Under the pieces are notes generated by a model that saw nothing but the letters and a program-made list of their open reading frames with translations, did not search any database and had not been told where the DNA came from. A DNA stretch of 64,000 nt from Blastococcus colisei (GTDB taxonomy: Bacteria; Actinomycetota; Actinomycetes; Mycobacteriales; Geodermatophilaceae): NCBI RefSeq assembly GCF_006717095.1, contig NZ_VFQE01000002.1, positions 1-64,000 of the forward strand, read 5' to 3'. Positions 17,736 to 28,213 of the stretch are shown piece after piece; position 1 is the first letter of the stretch, and each line of letters starts with the position of its first letter. Both the position numbers and the translations under genes were made by a program.

Positions 17736-18698
17736 CTACCATTTCGTTGCGGTGAACAGCACGACGCGGCTGGACGAGTCTTCTGCGCGCACCCGTGTTC
17801 TTACCTGAGGCGTCGGCTGGGTGCGCCTGCTTGGCAAGGTGCCGGTGCGGGCGCTCTCCTGAGCAGCAGTTGCGGCACTGCCGGGTCTCTCGCCCGTCGC
17901 CGTCGATGCGACCGCTTGCGTGGTGAGGCCTGCGGCCTCGGGCACGTGCCGGGATTGGCCGTCACCATTCTCGTCGCGACGTGGGTCGACTGGGGGCCGG
18001 GGTACCTGTTGTCCACTTGTGTTCCCGTCTGCAGGCGACCGGCTCTGGTTTGTGACCGCGCTTTTCGGGTCTCGCGTCGGCGCGTCCATGTCCGATGCGT
18101 CCGCGGCGAGATCGACGTCGCCGTGGGAGGTCCGATCCTTGCCGTCCCGACGCATCCGCCGCACCACGCCGACGCCGACTGCCACCGCCACGGCCACCGC
18201 CACGGCAAGAGCGGACGGAGTGCTCATGAGCTGGGGTTGACCGCTCTGACCCGCCGTCGTTGCCCGCGACGCCCCACCGGTGTCAGCGTCGGGCTCCGGG
18301 GTGAGCGACAGATCGCCCAGTGGCACGAAGCCGATGTGTGGCCGCGAGATAGCCGGAGCCACGTCGCGGACCTTGTCAATGGCGACATCCCACGGGGACG
18401 GTAGGGGAACGAATGCGCTGCTGCCTTCGGTCTCCGCCACTGGTCCGGAGGCGAGTGGGGACGCACCAGCCAGCTGCCTGCTGAGCTGTCCCGTCACGCC
18501 GAGGGTGAGCAGTGCCGCTATCGCCGCCGCCACCGCCACCGTCTTGCCTGCACGCCGAAGCTTCGGCATCCAGATCGGCTTGCGTGAGTGCCATGCATCG
18601 CGGCCGCGACGCGCGACATGCCGGGCGGCACCCCCGAGGAGGGGTGTCAGGCGCCCGCGAAGCTCCACTCTGAGTATGTCGGCCATTCGGGGTGACAC
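17736..18698 (-). CDS. membrane protein of unknown function, element B
   Basis: 320 residues from GTG 18698, which has AAGGG upstream; an in-frame ATG at 18686 is an alternative. After a basic N-terminus there is a membrane helix near residues 47-67 (VAVAAAIAALLTLGVTGQL). A polar loop carries DVAIDKVRDVAPAI. A second, Val/Ala-repeat helix (ALAVAVAVAVAVGVGVV) lies near 160-178. A long hydrophilic Ser/Arg-rich tail follows. It could be a cell-surface or mating-related membrane protein, but nothing identifies it. It lies 46 bases downstream of the GGDEF/EAL gene, same strand. Confidence 0.55.
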   Translation of the reverse strand: MSPRMADILRVELRGRLTPLLGGAARHVARRGRDAWHSRKPIWMPKLRRAGKTVAVAAAIAALLTLGVTGQLSRQLAGASPLASGPVAETEGSSAFVPLPSPWDVAIDKVRDVAPAISRPHIGFVPLGDLSLTPEPDADTGGASRATTAGQSGQPQLMSTPSALAVAVAVAVAVGVGVVRRMRRDGKDRTSHGDVDLAADASDMDAPTRDPKSAVTNQSRSPADGNTSGQQVPRPPVDPRRDENGDGQSRHVPEAAGLTTQAVASTATGERPGSAATAAQESARTGTLPSRRTQPTPQVRTRVRAEDSSSRVVLFTATKW

Positions 18699-18744
18699 CT
18701 TGAGCCCTTCCCGCACAAGAGGCGCTGAATTCTTGATGAGGCGC

Positions 18745-20678
18745 CTATGAGGCCGCAGCGGTCTCGACGGGCGTGCTTCTGCGGGTCTGCCAGTCGGCGA
18801 GCCAGCCTTCGAGGGCGGCGGGAGGCAGCGGCGCGCTGATGACGTACCCCTGCACCTGGTCACAGCCCAGGGCGGCGAGCCGATCGAGCAGCGCCTCGGT
18901 CTCCACGCCTTCGGCGATCACGCTGAAACCAAGCCGGTGGGCCAGGTCGGTCACTGCCGAGGTGACCGCCTCGTCCTCGTCGTGGTCGAGCATGTCTTTG
19001 ATCAGGCTGCGGTCGATCTTCAGCGCGGCGACCGGCAGGATGCGGAGGAACGCGAGGCTGGTGTAGCCGGCGCCGAAGTCGTCGATGGCGACCTCGACGC
19101 CCCGACTCTGGAGCTGGGTCAGGACGAAGGCGGCGCGTTCGGGGTTGGTCATCACCGCCGTCTCGGTGATCTCCAGCTGCAGCAGCGACGCCGGCAGCTC
19201 GGCCGCCAGCAGCGCGGCCAGCACGCGGGCGGGCAGGTCCTCCTGCAGCAGGCTGCGGGGGCTGATGTTGACGGCCACCTGCAGCGGCATGCCGGCCCGA
19301 CGCCAGCTGGCGGCCTGCTGGATGGCAGTGCGGAGCACCCAGCGGGTCAGCTGCTGCATCAGTCCGCTGCGTTCCAGCACCGGAAGGAACTCCCCCGGCG
19401 GCAGCAGCCCGCGGGTGGGGTGTTGCCAGCGCACCAGCGCCTCCACGCTGGTGACCTGTAGGTTTCCGAGGGAGACCTTGGGCTGGTAGTGCAGCACGAA
19501 CTCGTCGTTGTCCAGGGCCCGGCGCAGCTCGGTGACCATGGCCAGTTGCCCGACGGTGTGCTGGTCGGTCGCGGGGTCATAGACCGTGGTGCCGCGGCGG
19601 CTGCGCTTGGCCTGATACATGGCGACGTCGGCGCGCTGCAGCAGCTCGGGCAGCGTTCTGCCGTGCTCGGGGGCCAGCGCGACGCCGATGCTGGCGTCGA
19701 CGGACAGGTCGACACCCTCCACGGTGAAAGGGGCCTCCCGCAGCCGGCGGAGGCAGCTGCTCGGCCCGGTCCTGCGCCGCTGCCGGTGTCGGGCAGGTGG
19801 GTCAGCAGAACAGCCGAACTCGTCCCCACCGAGGCGGACCACCAGATCCTCCGGCCGCACCGCGGCCTGCAGAGTCGGCCGGCCACGCGCTGCAGCAGCA
19901 GGTCGCCGGCGGTGTGACCCAGAGTGTCGTTGACGGACTTGAACTCGCTGAGGTCGAGAAGGAGAAACGCCAGCGGACGCTTGAAGCTCGCCTTGGCCAG
20001 CAGACCGCGGGCGTCCTCGTACAGGGCGCGGCGGTTCAGCAATCCGGTGAGCGGGTCGTGGCGGGCGTGCCGCTCGCGCCGCAGCAGGCGGTGTCGCAAC
20101 CACACCAGGCCGACGATGACCAGCCCGAAGATCACGACGACCGATGCCTGCTGGCGCAGCAGTCGGTCCTGCTGCGGCCGCGGTGAGGTCCCCGTGCGGG
20201 AGCACCACCTGGACCAGCGCCCCGCGCGAGCCCGCGTTCTGCTCCGCGGTCGACAGGGGGAGATAGACCCGCAGCTGGGTTTGCCCGTCCGCGGCCTGCC
20301 CGGACGCCGCCCACGACTTCCCCTGCCGGGCGCGTGCGAGGTCGCTGTCCGAGGGCTGGAGGGCGCCGGAGGCCGGGGGACCGTCGAACAGGGAGGTGCC
20401 GTCCAGGCTCCACACACTCAGGCCCAGCAACTGTCCGTCATCGCGCAGCTGATCGACGTCATCACGCAGCCCAGCGAGGTCCTCGGCGGAGAACTGTACC
20501 TCTGGCGAGGTCACTCGCGCCGAGACGGGGGTGGACGACGGTGGCGGCGATGACCTCGGCGGTCGTCGCGCCCTGGGTATCGGCGCGTTCCTGGCCCCGG
20601 GATTCGAGTCCCTGGATCAGCCAGGCCATGGCGCCCAGAACCAGGGTGATGACAACGAGCAGAAAGCAGCCGCGACAT
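18745..20678 (-). pseudogene. membrane GGDEF/EAL c-di-GMP protein, copy B, multiply frameshifted
   Basis: The EAL half is intact in one frame (VEALVRWQHPTRGLLPPGEF, AIDDFGAGYTSL, LKIDRSLIKDM, VIAEGVETE). The GGDEF half is scattered over two frames (HDPLTGLLNRRALYEDARGL, then LVVRLGGDEF, then AEHGRTLPELLQRADVAMYQ). Two membrane helices flank an outer sensor-like segment (LSVWSLDGTSLFDG). I count about six frame changes, near 20664, 20530, 20180, 19875, 19815 and 19760. The intact ancestor would be a sensor diguanylate cyclase/phosphodiesterase. Many shifts point to a pseudogene, though local sequence error cannot be excluded. Copy A's first codons are in frame. Confidence 0.8.
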
Positions 20679-21089
20679 AAGAATGCGGCGTACCCGAAAT
20701 TCCCTCCGGCCAACGATCACTTTAACCATATCGACTTCATTAAGCGGCAGCCTTGAGCGAGTGGAGGCGGCGTGCACCCATTCGGGTGGGAGGTCAGTAG
20801 CGCCCCTGTTGAATGATTAACCGCACGCGGTGGCAGTGGAATGTCCACGTGATCGTCCGCAGCCCCGGCCACCACACGGCACACGCGCCTCGCTCCTTGT
20901 CAGGCCTGTCCAAATGTGGGCCGCACCGGCCTGTGGCCACCTGCGGCGGAGTGGCGTGCGTACGGCCCGACCGGCATCCAGCAAGGCGAAGGTTGTTCAT
21001 CGGGTCACCAACCACGAGACACCTCCCCATTAGAGGAAGTTGCCCTGCGTTCCCTTTAGGTCGCGGTCGTTGCAACCGATTCCGGGCGC
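20679..21089. other. gene-free stretch
   Basis: Counterpart of 81-485. Differs from copy A by several single-base indels; no gene, tRNA or terminator recognised. Confidence 0.5.
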
Positions 21090-21515
21090 ATGAGCCTCAC
21101 AAGTGACGGGACCGCACAAGCCGATAGCACCCCGCCAGATGCAGAGCACAGATATGCCGCTGCAGCCACTCCCCGCGCCCTTCGAGTCTGGTCATGGTGG
21201 TGCCACGAGCCCTCGGTCCATGACCAGCTGGTTTTTATCGTCGCTACCACCAGTCGTCGGGAATTGAACGGCACGTGCGCACGCCTGGACATCCTCGCGC
21301 CTGGGCACGTCACATATCTCCGGTCTCACGAATCCGGCTTCGGCGAAACGATGAGAAACCCAGGGCAGGTGCTCTGGATGCCCCTCGACAACTACGGACG
21401 GCAGCCCCATCACTGGTTCCTCGAGGACCAACTCGCCGCCGTCAGATCGTCGGCTACCGCTCCCCCCGCCGGCCGCGGCCTGATTCGCCACCGGAGGGTC
21501 GGGCCGATCAGGTGA
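21090..21515 (+). CDS. hypothetical protein, copy B (141 aa)
   Basis: Counterpart of 486-911, same length. One residue differs (Asp for Asn near residue 67) while four other base changes are silent, and there are no indels, unlike the flanks. Function unknown; weak ribosome site. Confidence 0.45.
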   Translation: MSLTSDGTAQADSTPPDAEHRYAAAATPRALRVWSWWCHEPSVHDQLVFIVATTSRRELNGTCARLDILAPGHVTYLRSHESGFGETMRNPGQVLWMPLDNYGRQPHHWFLEDQLAAVRSSATAPPAGRGLIRHRRVGPIR

Positions 21516-21748
21516 TCACCGGACCACCCCGCGGCCTACCGGCGAAGCGCCCTCTGACGCTGTCGAATCCAACCGCCACCGACCCCAGCGACGCCCCGGC
21601 CGGACGTGCAGCACGCCGACTCCCCTCCCCCGGGTCCCAGCATCATCGCCTGCCCCCACAGACTCCAGGCAGCACCTGCCGCTACGAGAGCGGGTAGGTC
21701 GGCCCGGGCGCACGGTAGCCGACCCGCTACGACCCGCGCTCAGGCCGC

Positions 21749-21979
21749 TCAGGACACGTTCGAGCTCTGGCCCTGCGGGACCCAGGCGAACAGCATCTGC
21801 CAGAGGTACCCGTCCCGCCGTTCGAGCTGAAAGTAGCCCCACCGGACTCGAAAGGTCCGCGGCTCCCATGGAAAGGCGACCGAGAGCTGGCGGGCGTAGT
21901 CGATCGCCTGGCGGTCGTCCTCCATGTCGAAGACCTCAAGGACCGTGGCGCTGCCGGCCAGGAGGCGGTAGCTGGGCAT
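21749..21979 (-). CDS. small hypothetical protein, copy B (76 aa)
   Basis: Counterpart of 1120-1371. ATG at 21979. The core AIDYARQLSVAFPWEPRTF is identical. It ends QGQSSNVS, shorter than copy A because of an indel near 21755. Which end is ancestral is unclear. Function unknown. Confidence 0.5.
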   Translation of the reverse strand: MPSYRLLAGSATVLEVFDMEDDRQAIDYARQLSVAFPWEPRTFRVRWGYFQLERRDGYLWQMLFAWVPQGQSSNVS

Positions 21980-22493
21980 GGACGGTATCCCCGTGGCTGC
22001 TCCCGGGCAGCCGCCAGGGAAGGCCCCGTTCGACACTCCGCGGCGAGACTCAGCGCTGTTGGATGAATTTGGGAGTAGACCTTGCCGTGGCGGTGCCGTC
22101 TCCACTGCCCTTGGAGGCGGCGCCGTCCCACGGAACGGTAGGGGCTACCCCTCGGTACGACGCGCGCCTTGGGCGAACTGTGATTCAGGTCACAGCGAAC
22201 AAGTGGGGTTCACCAGGACGGTACGCAGGGAGCGGCGGGCCCCGACGTGAAGGCCGCCACCCAGGTGATCGGCGTACGAGACAAGAAGCGTGGCGAGCGT
22301 GTTCCCGGAAGGCCACGGCCCCCTCCGCGCAGCGGTGGGTGCCAGCCGGGGCGTCGACGCGGCACGCCACGCCTCGTCGAGCAGCGTCTGACCCCACCTG
22401 CCACAAGCCCGCGGCCCGACATTCCGCCCTCGGCATGAGGGGCTGGTGAGCACGCCTGCCCCGCACCCGGCGCCGGGCCCCTTCCTGGGCGGT
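21980..22493. other. gene-free stretch
   Basis: Counterpart of 1372-1884, nearly identical; nothing recognisable seen. Confidence 0.4.
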
Positions 22494-22982
22494 TCACGGG
22501 TGGTTCGGCTGGGGCCAGGCGACCAGCGGCGGCAGCCGGCCACCCGGGTGCGGAACGCCGCCAGGGCCTCGGGCGATGCGAGGTTCTTCGTGGCTGCCGG
22601 CGGCGTGGGCCATTGCGGCGAGGACGAGGGTGAGGGCGTGGCGGTCGAGGCCGGTGGCGAGGTCGCCGAGGTCGACGGGGTGGCCGTCGGCGATGCTGGC
22701 GGCTGCCCGCAGGATCTGATGGTCACTGCTCCTGCCGATGATGGTGCCGATGTGCAGGGCCCCGTCGAGGTCTGGCCAGTAGATGTGGGCCCACAGTCCC
22801 TCCCCTTCCACGTTCCCGTCGACGGTGATCAGACCGGCGTGCTGCAGTTGCGGTAGCCAGTGGCCGGAGGTGATCAGCAGAAGGATCGCGGCCTCGTCGC
22901 AGTAGTCGCCCAGGGCGGCGCGCAGAAGGGCGTTCTCGATGTCGACGGGGTCGAGGTCGGCGGCTCTGGGTTCGAAGATCAT
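22494..22982 (-). CDS. hypothetical element protein, copy B (162 aa)
   Basis: Counterpart of 1885-2373 with the same ATG and GGGAGGAA ribosome site. It differs at only a few residues (for example Pro for Arg at residue 5, Glu for Asp in NVEGEG). Downstream of the ParB-like gene on the same strand. Function unknown. Confidence 0.65.
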   Translation of the reverse strand: MIFEPRAADLDPVDIENALLRAALGDYCDEAAILLLITSGHWLPQLQHAGLITVDGNVEGEGLWAHIYWPDLDGALHIGTIIGRSSDHQILRAAASIADGHPVDLGDLATGLDRHALTLVLAAMAHAAGSHEEPRIARGPGGVPHPGGRLPPLVAWPQPNHP

Positions 22983-23246
22983 CGGGTTCCTCCCTGCCTC
23001 CCGGCCTCCACGGTCGGGGGTGAGTGTGCCGTTGGGGTGTGACAGGCGCGGCCGGTGACGGGTGTGGGGCGGCGGTCGCGTGGCTGGTGAGCGCGTCGGG
23101 CCGGCAGGCCCGCCGGCAGCGTGCTGACGGTGGGCCTCGACGCGCCAGCGGCGGGGCCTCGCGCGCCCCCCGCCGCCGGCCGGCCACTGAACGAGCCCCG
23201 CCTCGGCGTGGCCGCCCCCGGGGGTGCGGGGGCGGCCGGACGCCGG

Positions 23247-24974
23247 TCAGGTTGCGTCGGGTGCGGGGTCGGCGGTGGGTTGGTCGGCGGCGTCGACGAT
23301 CTGTCGTTCGATGTCGGCGAGTGTGTAGCCGCAGGAGGCCAGGAACCGCAGCCAGCGGGCGTCGCCGGCGCCGGGGTTGCGCCAGGACTGGCGGTGCAGC
23401 CCGGACTCGATGGCGCCGGCGACGTGGGCCAGCAGTGCCACGGCGAGCCGGGCGTCGGGCACCTGTTCGCCGCTGGTCAGCGTGAGCGCGGGCTTGTCCC
23501 GGGTGGTCCACCACTGGCCGGGGGCGTCGATGCCGAGGTCGGCGGCCGCTTGATCTTGGGCGCGGTTGGGTTGCCCGGACAGCCAGCGGGACAGCGCCCG
23601 CGGGTCGGCGGCCAGGGTTTCGACGGTGAACCGCAGTGCCGCCTTGGGCGCGGTCTTGCGCTGCAGCAGGCCCTTGATCCACTCCCGGCGGGTCTCGTTG
23701 GCGGCCGCCATCGCCTTGTTGTTCTCGATGGTGGCCCGCCGTTCGGCCGCGGCGGCCTCACGTTCGGCGTCGCCGGGGTCCTCGCCCGCTGCGCCTCCGG
23801 GTAGGACAGTGGCCGTCCAGCGGTCGCGGTGGCCGTTGCCGGCCGGGTCGGTGCACACCTCGATCACCTGTGGCCCCTGCCAGCCGGTGGTGGCGACGTA
23901 GACCGCCGCACCGGGGCAGCCGGCGTGGCCGTCGGCGGCCAGCGGCCGGCCGTCGTGCTCGAGGTCGGCCAGCCGGGTGGCGGCGCGGCCGGTGTCCTCG
24001 TCCAGAACGGTGCGCCCGGCGGCGATCAGCTCCGCCAGCAGGGCGGCGGCCTGCTCCGCTTCCTGCCTGGCCTGCTTGGCGCGGGTCAGTGCGTGGGCGA
24101 ACTGCCCGGGCCCCTCTCCCGCTGCCGCGATCAGGGTCGCGGTGGTGTCGGGGTCGTCGGCGTAGACGGCGACGGCGGCGGCCTGGTCCAGGGTCAGTCC
24201 GGCACCGGCGACCGCGGCGGCGGTGTCGCCGTCCAGCCGGGCCACGCCGGCGGCCTTGGCGACCCGCTTGCGGCCGAGCCCGGTGGACTTGGCCACCCTG
24301 GCCAGCGGCACGCCGAGGTCGAGCATCGCCTGCACCCCGCGGGCCTCCTCCACCGCGGACAGGCCCCGGCGGTGCAGGTTTTCGGCCAGCATCGCGCCGA
24401 CGTGCCCGGCCTGGGCGGCCCGGTCGCCGTCGGCGGCGTTCCCGTCGAGCGCGAGGTCGGGGCGCAGCACGCACGGCACCGCGGTCAGTCCGGCGAGGAC
24501 CGCGGCGGCCGCCCGGCGATGCCCGGCCACCAGCTGATGGCCGGGCGTGCCGTCGGCGGCCGTGTGCGGGATCACGGTGAGGGCCTCCAGCACGCCCTGG
24601 GCGGCGATGGAGTCGGCCAGCCCGGACAGGTCGCCGAGGTCGTCGCGGATGTTGCGGGGGTGCACGGCCAGCACCCGGGGGTCCAGCCACACCAGCCGGT
24701 GTGCCCGGCCGCTGTCGTCGGCCGTTCCGGCGCGTGCGCTGCCTGTGCCGGCCAGGTCGACGTGCTCGGTCTCGCGCTGTTCGATCCCGGCACCTTGAGC
24801 GTTTTTGGTCGCGGAAGGCTCGTCGGGCGTGCTCTCCCGGCGGGTGTTCAGGGCGGTGACTGTCGTGGTCGTGGTCATGGCGGGTTCTCCTTCGATGCTC
24901 TGCGGGGTGGCGCTGCTCTGTGTGGCGGTGTTCTCGGTGGGGGTGTTGTCGGCGGGGGTGCTGGTGGCGGGCAT
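23247..24974 (-). CDS. ParB/Srx-fold nuclease-like protein, copy B
   Basis: Counterpart of 2641-4365. The C-terminal 205 residues are almost identical to copy A. The remainder, from about codon 370 back toward the N-terminus, is clearly diverged, so the copies look recombined at about 23860. The N-terminus reads MPATSTPADNTPTENTATQS without copy A's tandem repeat. ParB boxes (VWLDPRVLAVHPRNIRDDL, GHQLVAGHRRAAAAVL) and the KorB-like HTH are intact. ATG 24974 lies 17 bases after the ArdC stop, so expression from one transcript is likely. Confidence 0.85.
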   Translation of the reverse strand: MPATSTPADNTPTENTATQSSATPQSIEGEPAMTTTTTVTALNTRRESTPDEPSATKNAQGAGIEQRETEHVDLAGTGSARAGTADDSGRAHRLVWLDPRVLAVHPRNIRDDLGDLSGLADSIAAQGVLEALTVIPHTAADGTPGHQLVAGHRRAAAAVLAGLTAVPCVLRPDLALDGNAADGDRAAQAGHVGAMLAENLHRRGLSAVEEARGVQAMLDLGVPLARVAKSTGLGRKRVAKAAGVARLDGDTAAAVAGAGLTLDQAAAVAVYADDPDTTATLIAAAGEGPGQFAHALTRAKQARQEAEQAAALLAELIAAGRTVLDEDTGRAATRLADLEHDGRPLAADGHAGCPGAAVYVATTGWQGPQVIEVCTDPAGNGHRDRWTATVLPGGAAGEDPGDAEREAAAAERRATIENNKAMAAANETRREWIKGLLQRKTAPKAALRFTVETLAADPRALSRWLSGQPNRAQDQAAADLGIDAPGQWWTTRDKPALTLTSGEQVPDARLAVALLAHVAGAIESGLHRQSWRNPGAGDARWLRFLASCGYTLADIERQIVDAADQPTADPAPDAT

Positions 24975-24990
24975 GTCGCGTTCTCCCCGC

Positions 24991-26115
24991 TCAGGCGGTG
25001 GCGAGGACGCGGGCGCCCCCGGGCTGCGCGGCCGGTCCGGCGGGCGGGGCGTCGTCCCCATCCCCCGGCGGGGTCTCGGTGGCCTCGGCGCCGTCGAGGT
25101 GGTCGAGAATGCGGCGGGCGGCGGCGGTCACCGTGGTCGCGGCGGCGCAGACGACGTCGGTGTCCCCGGCCGACCAGGCGGCGACGTAGGGGACGGTGTA
25201 AGCGCCGGCGTCCAGTCCGGCCCAGGCTGTGACGATGTAGGCGACCGACTCGGCTTCGGCCTCCGCCTGCCCGCGGCAGCCCCGGTAGTCGAAGCCGTCG
25301 GCTGTGTGCCCGCACTCGATGTGCGCAAGTTCGTGGGCGAGGGTCTTCACCGCCTGTGCGTCGGCGACGTCCGGGCGGACCCGCACGGTGCGGGCGGCCG
25401 GGTCGGTGACGCCGTTGGCCTGCCCGCAGGCCTCGCGGGTGAGCGTGTAGCCGTGCGCGGCGACCTGGGTGGCCAGTGCGTCCCACAGCGCGGCGGGGGC
25501 GTCACCGGTCAGCAGCTCCGGCACAACGTCGGGCAGCGGGTAGCCCTCGGTCTGGGAGATGTCGAAGACGTGCGCGACCCGGAACCCGCGCAGCACCCGC
25601 CCCCGCGCCGACTGGTCGGCGTCCCCGCTGGCCGGCTCCCCCGCCGTCTCCGCCCTCCCTGACGCTGTCGTGGCGGCGGGCGCGGCCCGACGGGTGTCCT
25701 GCCCGGTGCCGGTGCCGGCTCGGGCGTCCTTGGGGGTGTAGGTGCAGGGAGCCAGGACAGCGAGCCCCGTGGAGCCCTTGACCACGCTGCGGCCCAGCGC
25801 CTTCCAGGTGCCGAAACCGGCGACCCGGGTCGGGCTGATGCCCAGCCGCGCCGCCTGCAGTGCGATCAGCAGCTGGTTGTTCACGCTGTAGGTGTGGAAC
25901 TTCGCGGCGGCATCCAGCATCGCCCGCCACTGCGGATCGGCGGTGAGCGCCTCCACCTGTTCGCCGATCTGGTCGTGCAGGGCGGCGATCTTCGCCGCAC
26001 GGGCGGCGTCGGCTGCCTCCCGCTGCGCCGGACTGAGCTGTGGCCGCCGGCTCCGGCTCCCCCTGCTGCTCGTGCCGCTGGCCGCGCTGCTGCGTGTGCT
26101 GTTGGTGCTGGTCAT
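24991..26115 (-). CDS. ardC: ArdC-like antirestriction protein, copy B (intact)
   Basis: 374 residues from ATG 26115 after GGGAGGGTCCAG. A Ser/Arg-rich start is followed by a helical segment. The ArdC N-terminal single-strand DNA-binding domain covers about residues 60-130 (FHTYSVNNQLLIALQAARLG, FGTWKALGRSVVKGSTGLAV). A variable linker comes next. The zincin-type C-terminal domain contains HELAHIECGH near residue 260 and a downstream EAEAESVAYIV helix that could give the third ligand. ArdC shields incoming single-stranded DNA from host restriction in the recipient. It is first in the ardC-parB run, downstream of the conserved hairpin. Confidence 0.88.
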   Translation of the reverse strand: MTSTNSTRSSAASGTSSRGSRSRRPQLSPAQREAADAARAAKIAALHDQIGEQVEALTADPQWRAMLDAAAKFHTYSVNNQLLIALQAARLGISPTRVAGFGTWKALGRSVVKGSTGLAVLAPCTYTPKDARAGTGTGQDTRRAAPAATTASGRAETAGEPASGDADQSARGRVLRGFRVAHVFDISQTEGYPLPDVVPELLTGDAPAALWDALATQVAAHGYTLTREACGQANGVTDPAARTVRVRPDVADAQAVKTLAHELAHIECGHTADGFDYRGCRGQAEAEAESVAYIVTAWAGLDAGAYTVPYVAAWSAGDTDVVCAAATTVTAAARRILDHLDGAEATETPPGDGDDAPPAGPAAQPGGARVLATA

Positions 26116-27160
26116 CTGGACCCTCCCGGAACTGGAGCCGAAGCCGGCACGGGAGGAACTGCGGAACAGGTGTCCTGCCACCCATTCCCCCGGCCCGTCC
26201 GGCATAGAGCTCTGCTCAGGGGCCGGGAGCGACGGCGGGGGACGACCGGACCAAGACTGCTTCCGCAGCGGAGCGCCCGAAGGGCGGAAGGATCTTGGTC
26301 CGGTCGGGAGGAGACGGCGCGGGAGGCCCCTACGCTGAGCTGCCGGACGGGTCGGGGGACCAGGCACAGCCCGCCGCAGGCGGACCGTGACGACGGCGCA
26401 GCCGGCGCCACGCGCAGCGTGGCCCGAAGGGTGCTCCTGGCCCGCCCCAACGGTCGCGGCGCGGGGACGTCGACGTCGCGCCCACCGGATTGGGGGTCTC
26501 GATCACCCGACACGTCGCGGGGGGCCCTGGCGGACCGGTCACGGGGTCCGCGGTCTCGCCGTACTCGGGGTGCGGTGTCCAGCGCCATGAGTCGAGCGTG
26601 GCCAGGTCAGCGCCCGCCCGAGGGAGTCTGTCCGGATGTTGTGGACAGACTCCCTCGTCCACAGGGACCAATTGCGCAGGAGCACCCCGATGCTCACGGC
26701 CTGCATCGGCAAGCAGGAGGACAACAGGAGGAACCCCAGGTCAGCAGCGGACCTCCAGTAATTCTCCAGTCTCAGTGGGCCCACTGGTCCCTCGACTGTC
26801 GTCGGCCTACCGGAGAACGTGCTTCACAAGCGCGGGTGGCCCAGGTCGGTCACCGACAGCGTCGCGGAGAACAACCGCGCACCGGCCGGAGAAAAACAGG
26901 AGACGGCCCGGCAGCCTGATTGTCGGGACGGGCCGAACCCAGCCGGAGCACGGGGGTCGTCCGGCGGTCCCGGCCAACCCACCCCCGACGCCAGCAGAGG
27001 ACCGGCTTCCATCGCCGGCAGGTGACGCCCCAGCGGCGGCCGTGACAGGAGAACAACCGGAGATCGTCAGACAAGGCTGGCTGTGAAGTGTCACCACCGG
27101 GCCCGAAATGGCGCCTTCTGTGGTGAAGGCACCGCCACCGACGACCCCCGGGAGCCAACC
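26116..27160. promoter_or_regulatory. 1.05-kb control region between ardC and xis-like gene, copy B
   Basis: Counterpart of 5464-6539. No credible gene. It keeps the 64-base hairpin, a GTGGAC...GTCCAC inverted repeat near 26642-26662, repeated GGAGAACAAC-type words (near 26867 and 27048) and the GGGCCCGAAATGGCGCCTTC block at about 27100. The rest has drifted from copy A, so the kept parts are likely functional. Confidence 0.5.
26243..26306. repeat. large hairpin upstream of ardC, copy B
   Basis: Same 14-bp arms as in copy A (26243-26256 and 26293-26306), with one inner base different. Lies about 130 bases upstream of ardC. Confidence 0.8.
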
Positions 27161-27370
27161 ATGCCCGACCCCACCGCCGACCACGAGCCCGAGTTGCTCA
27201 CCATCACCGAGGCCGCGGACGTGCTCCGCGCCCCGGTCGCCACCCTCCGGTACTGGCGACACCTCGGCACCGGCCCGAACAGCTTCCGACTCGGCCGGCG
27301 CGTCCTCTACCGCCGCGCCGACCTGCGTACCTGGATCGACGCACAAGCAGCCCAGTCCCCGCGCCGATAG
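27161..27370 (+). CDS. excisionase-like HTH protein, copy B
   Basis: 69 residues, counterpart of 6540-6749 with a handful of substitutions, all outside the recognition helix EAADVLRAPVATLRYWRHL. It is the likely excision partner of the integrase at 29085; the pairing is inferred from family and position only. Confidence 0.85.
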   Translation: MPDPTADHEPELLTITEAADVLRAPVATLRYWRHLGTGPNSFRLGRRVLYRRADLRTWIDAQAAQSPRR

Positions 27371-27553
27371 CCGCCGCACCTCCGGAGAGCGGTTGCAAAG
27401 GACCCGGGGCCCCTTCCGACTCCGGGCACACGGTGAGGCCCTGTGGCCAGCCCCGGCTGTGGACAACGACGGGTCGTCCCCAGAACCGACCGGGACAGGC
27501 CAGCGGCAGCGCCGCAACGGCGACGCTGTTCACACGCATCGAGAGGAGGAGCG

Positions 27554-28213
27554 ATGGGATGGATGGGCCCGGTCGTAGACGACCAGGAGCACGAAGGCTG
27601 GGTGGTGCCGCTGTTCGCCGACGGCGCGCAAGGCGCCGGCACCAGCAGCGCCCGCGGTCTGCTGGTGGCCCGCCGGCTCGACGACGGGCCGTGCAACGGC
27701 GACCGGGTGCGGCTGATCTACCGCGACGGCTCCACCGCCGAGGGCATCTGGCAGGACGGCGCGCTTCTCCGCGGCGACGGGCTCGTGCACTCCCACACCA
27801 GCGGCCAGCTTCGCCTGGAGGTGATCGAACAGGCCGAGGACTGGCGCCCTAACGCCGCGGTCGTCGGCTGGGTCGCCGGCTGCACCTGCGGCTGGCGCGG
27901 CACCGCCTGGACCCGGGTGCCCGGACCGGAGCTGGCCGACCCCGCGGCGCGGCAGCTGGCCACCGCCGGCCCATGGGCCGACCTGGAGGCCGCCGACGAG
28001 AACCGAGTGCGGCAGGAATGGCACCGCCACATCGCCGGATGGCAAGCCCTCGAGGACGTCGAGGCGGCCGCCGCCCGGCAGGCCTCCGCCTCCCGCGCGC
28101 TGGACCAGGCGGTCCGTGCCGCACTCGTGGCCGGGGCGTCGTGGGCCGACATCGGCCGGGCCGCCGGTATGACCGGCCGGTCGGCCACCGAGCGGTGGTC
28201 CGCCAGTGACTGA
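27554..28213 (+). CDS. hypothetical element protein with CTCGW motif and C-terminal HTH, copy B
   Basis: 219 residues from ATG 27554 after GAGAGGAGGAGCG. Counterpart of 6922-7578 with many substitutions. Kept features are GWVVPLFADGAQGAG, the metal-binding-like GWVAGCTCGWRG, and the C-terminal GASWADIGRAAGMTGRSATERW helix-turn-helix-like segment. The last codons overlap the next gene by 8 bases. Confidence 0.7.
   Translation: MGWMGPVVDDQEHEGWVVPLFADGAQGAGTSSARGLLVARRLDDGPCNGDRVRLIYRDGSTAEGIWQDGALLRGDGLVHSHTSGQLRLEVIEQAEDWRPNAAVVGWVAGCTCGWRGTAWTRVPGPELADPAARQLATAGPWADLEAADENRVRQEWHRHIAGWQALEDVEAAAARQASASRALDQAVRAALVAGASWADIGRAAGMTGRSATERWSASD

Noticed and set aside
17529-18404. 291-codon plus-strand frame over the element B membrane protein
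   Set aside because: Arg/His/Pro-rich with no recognisable domain. The opposite strand gives two real membrane helices and a better start.
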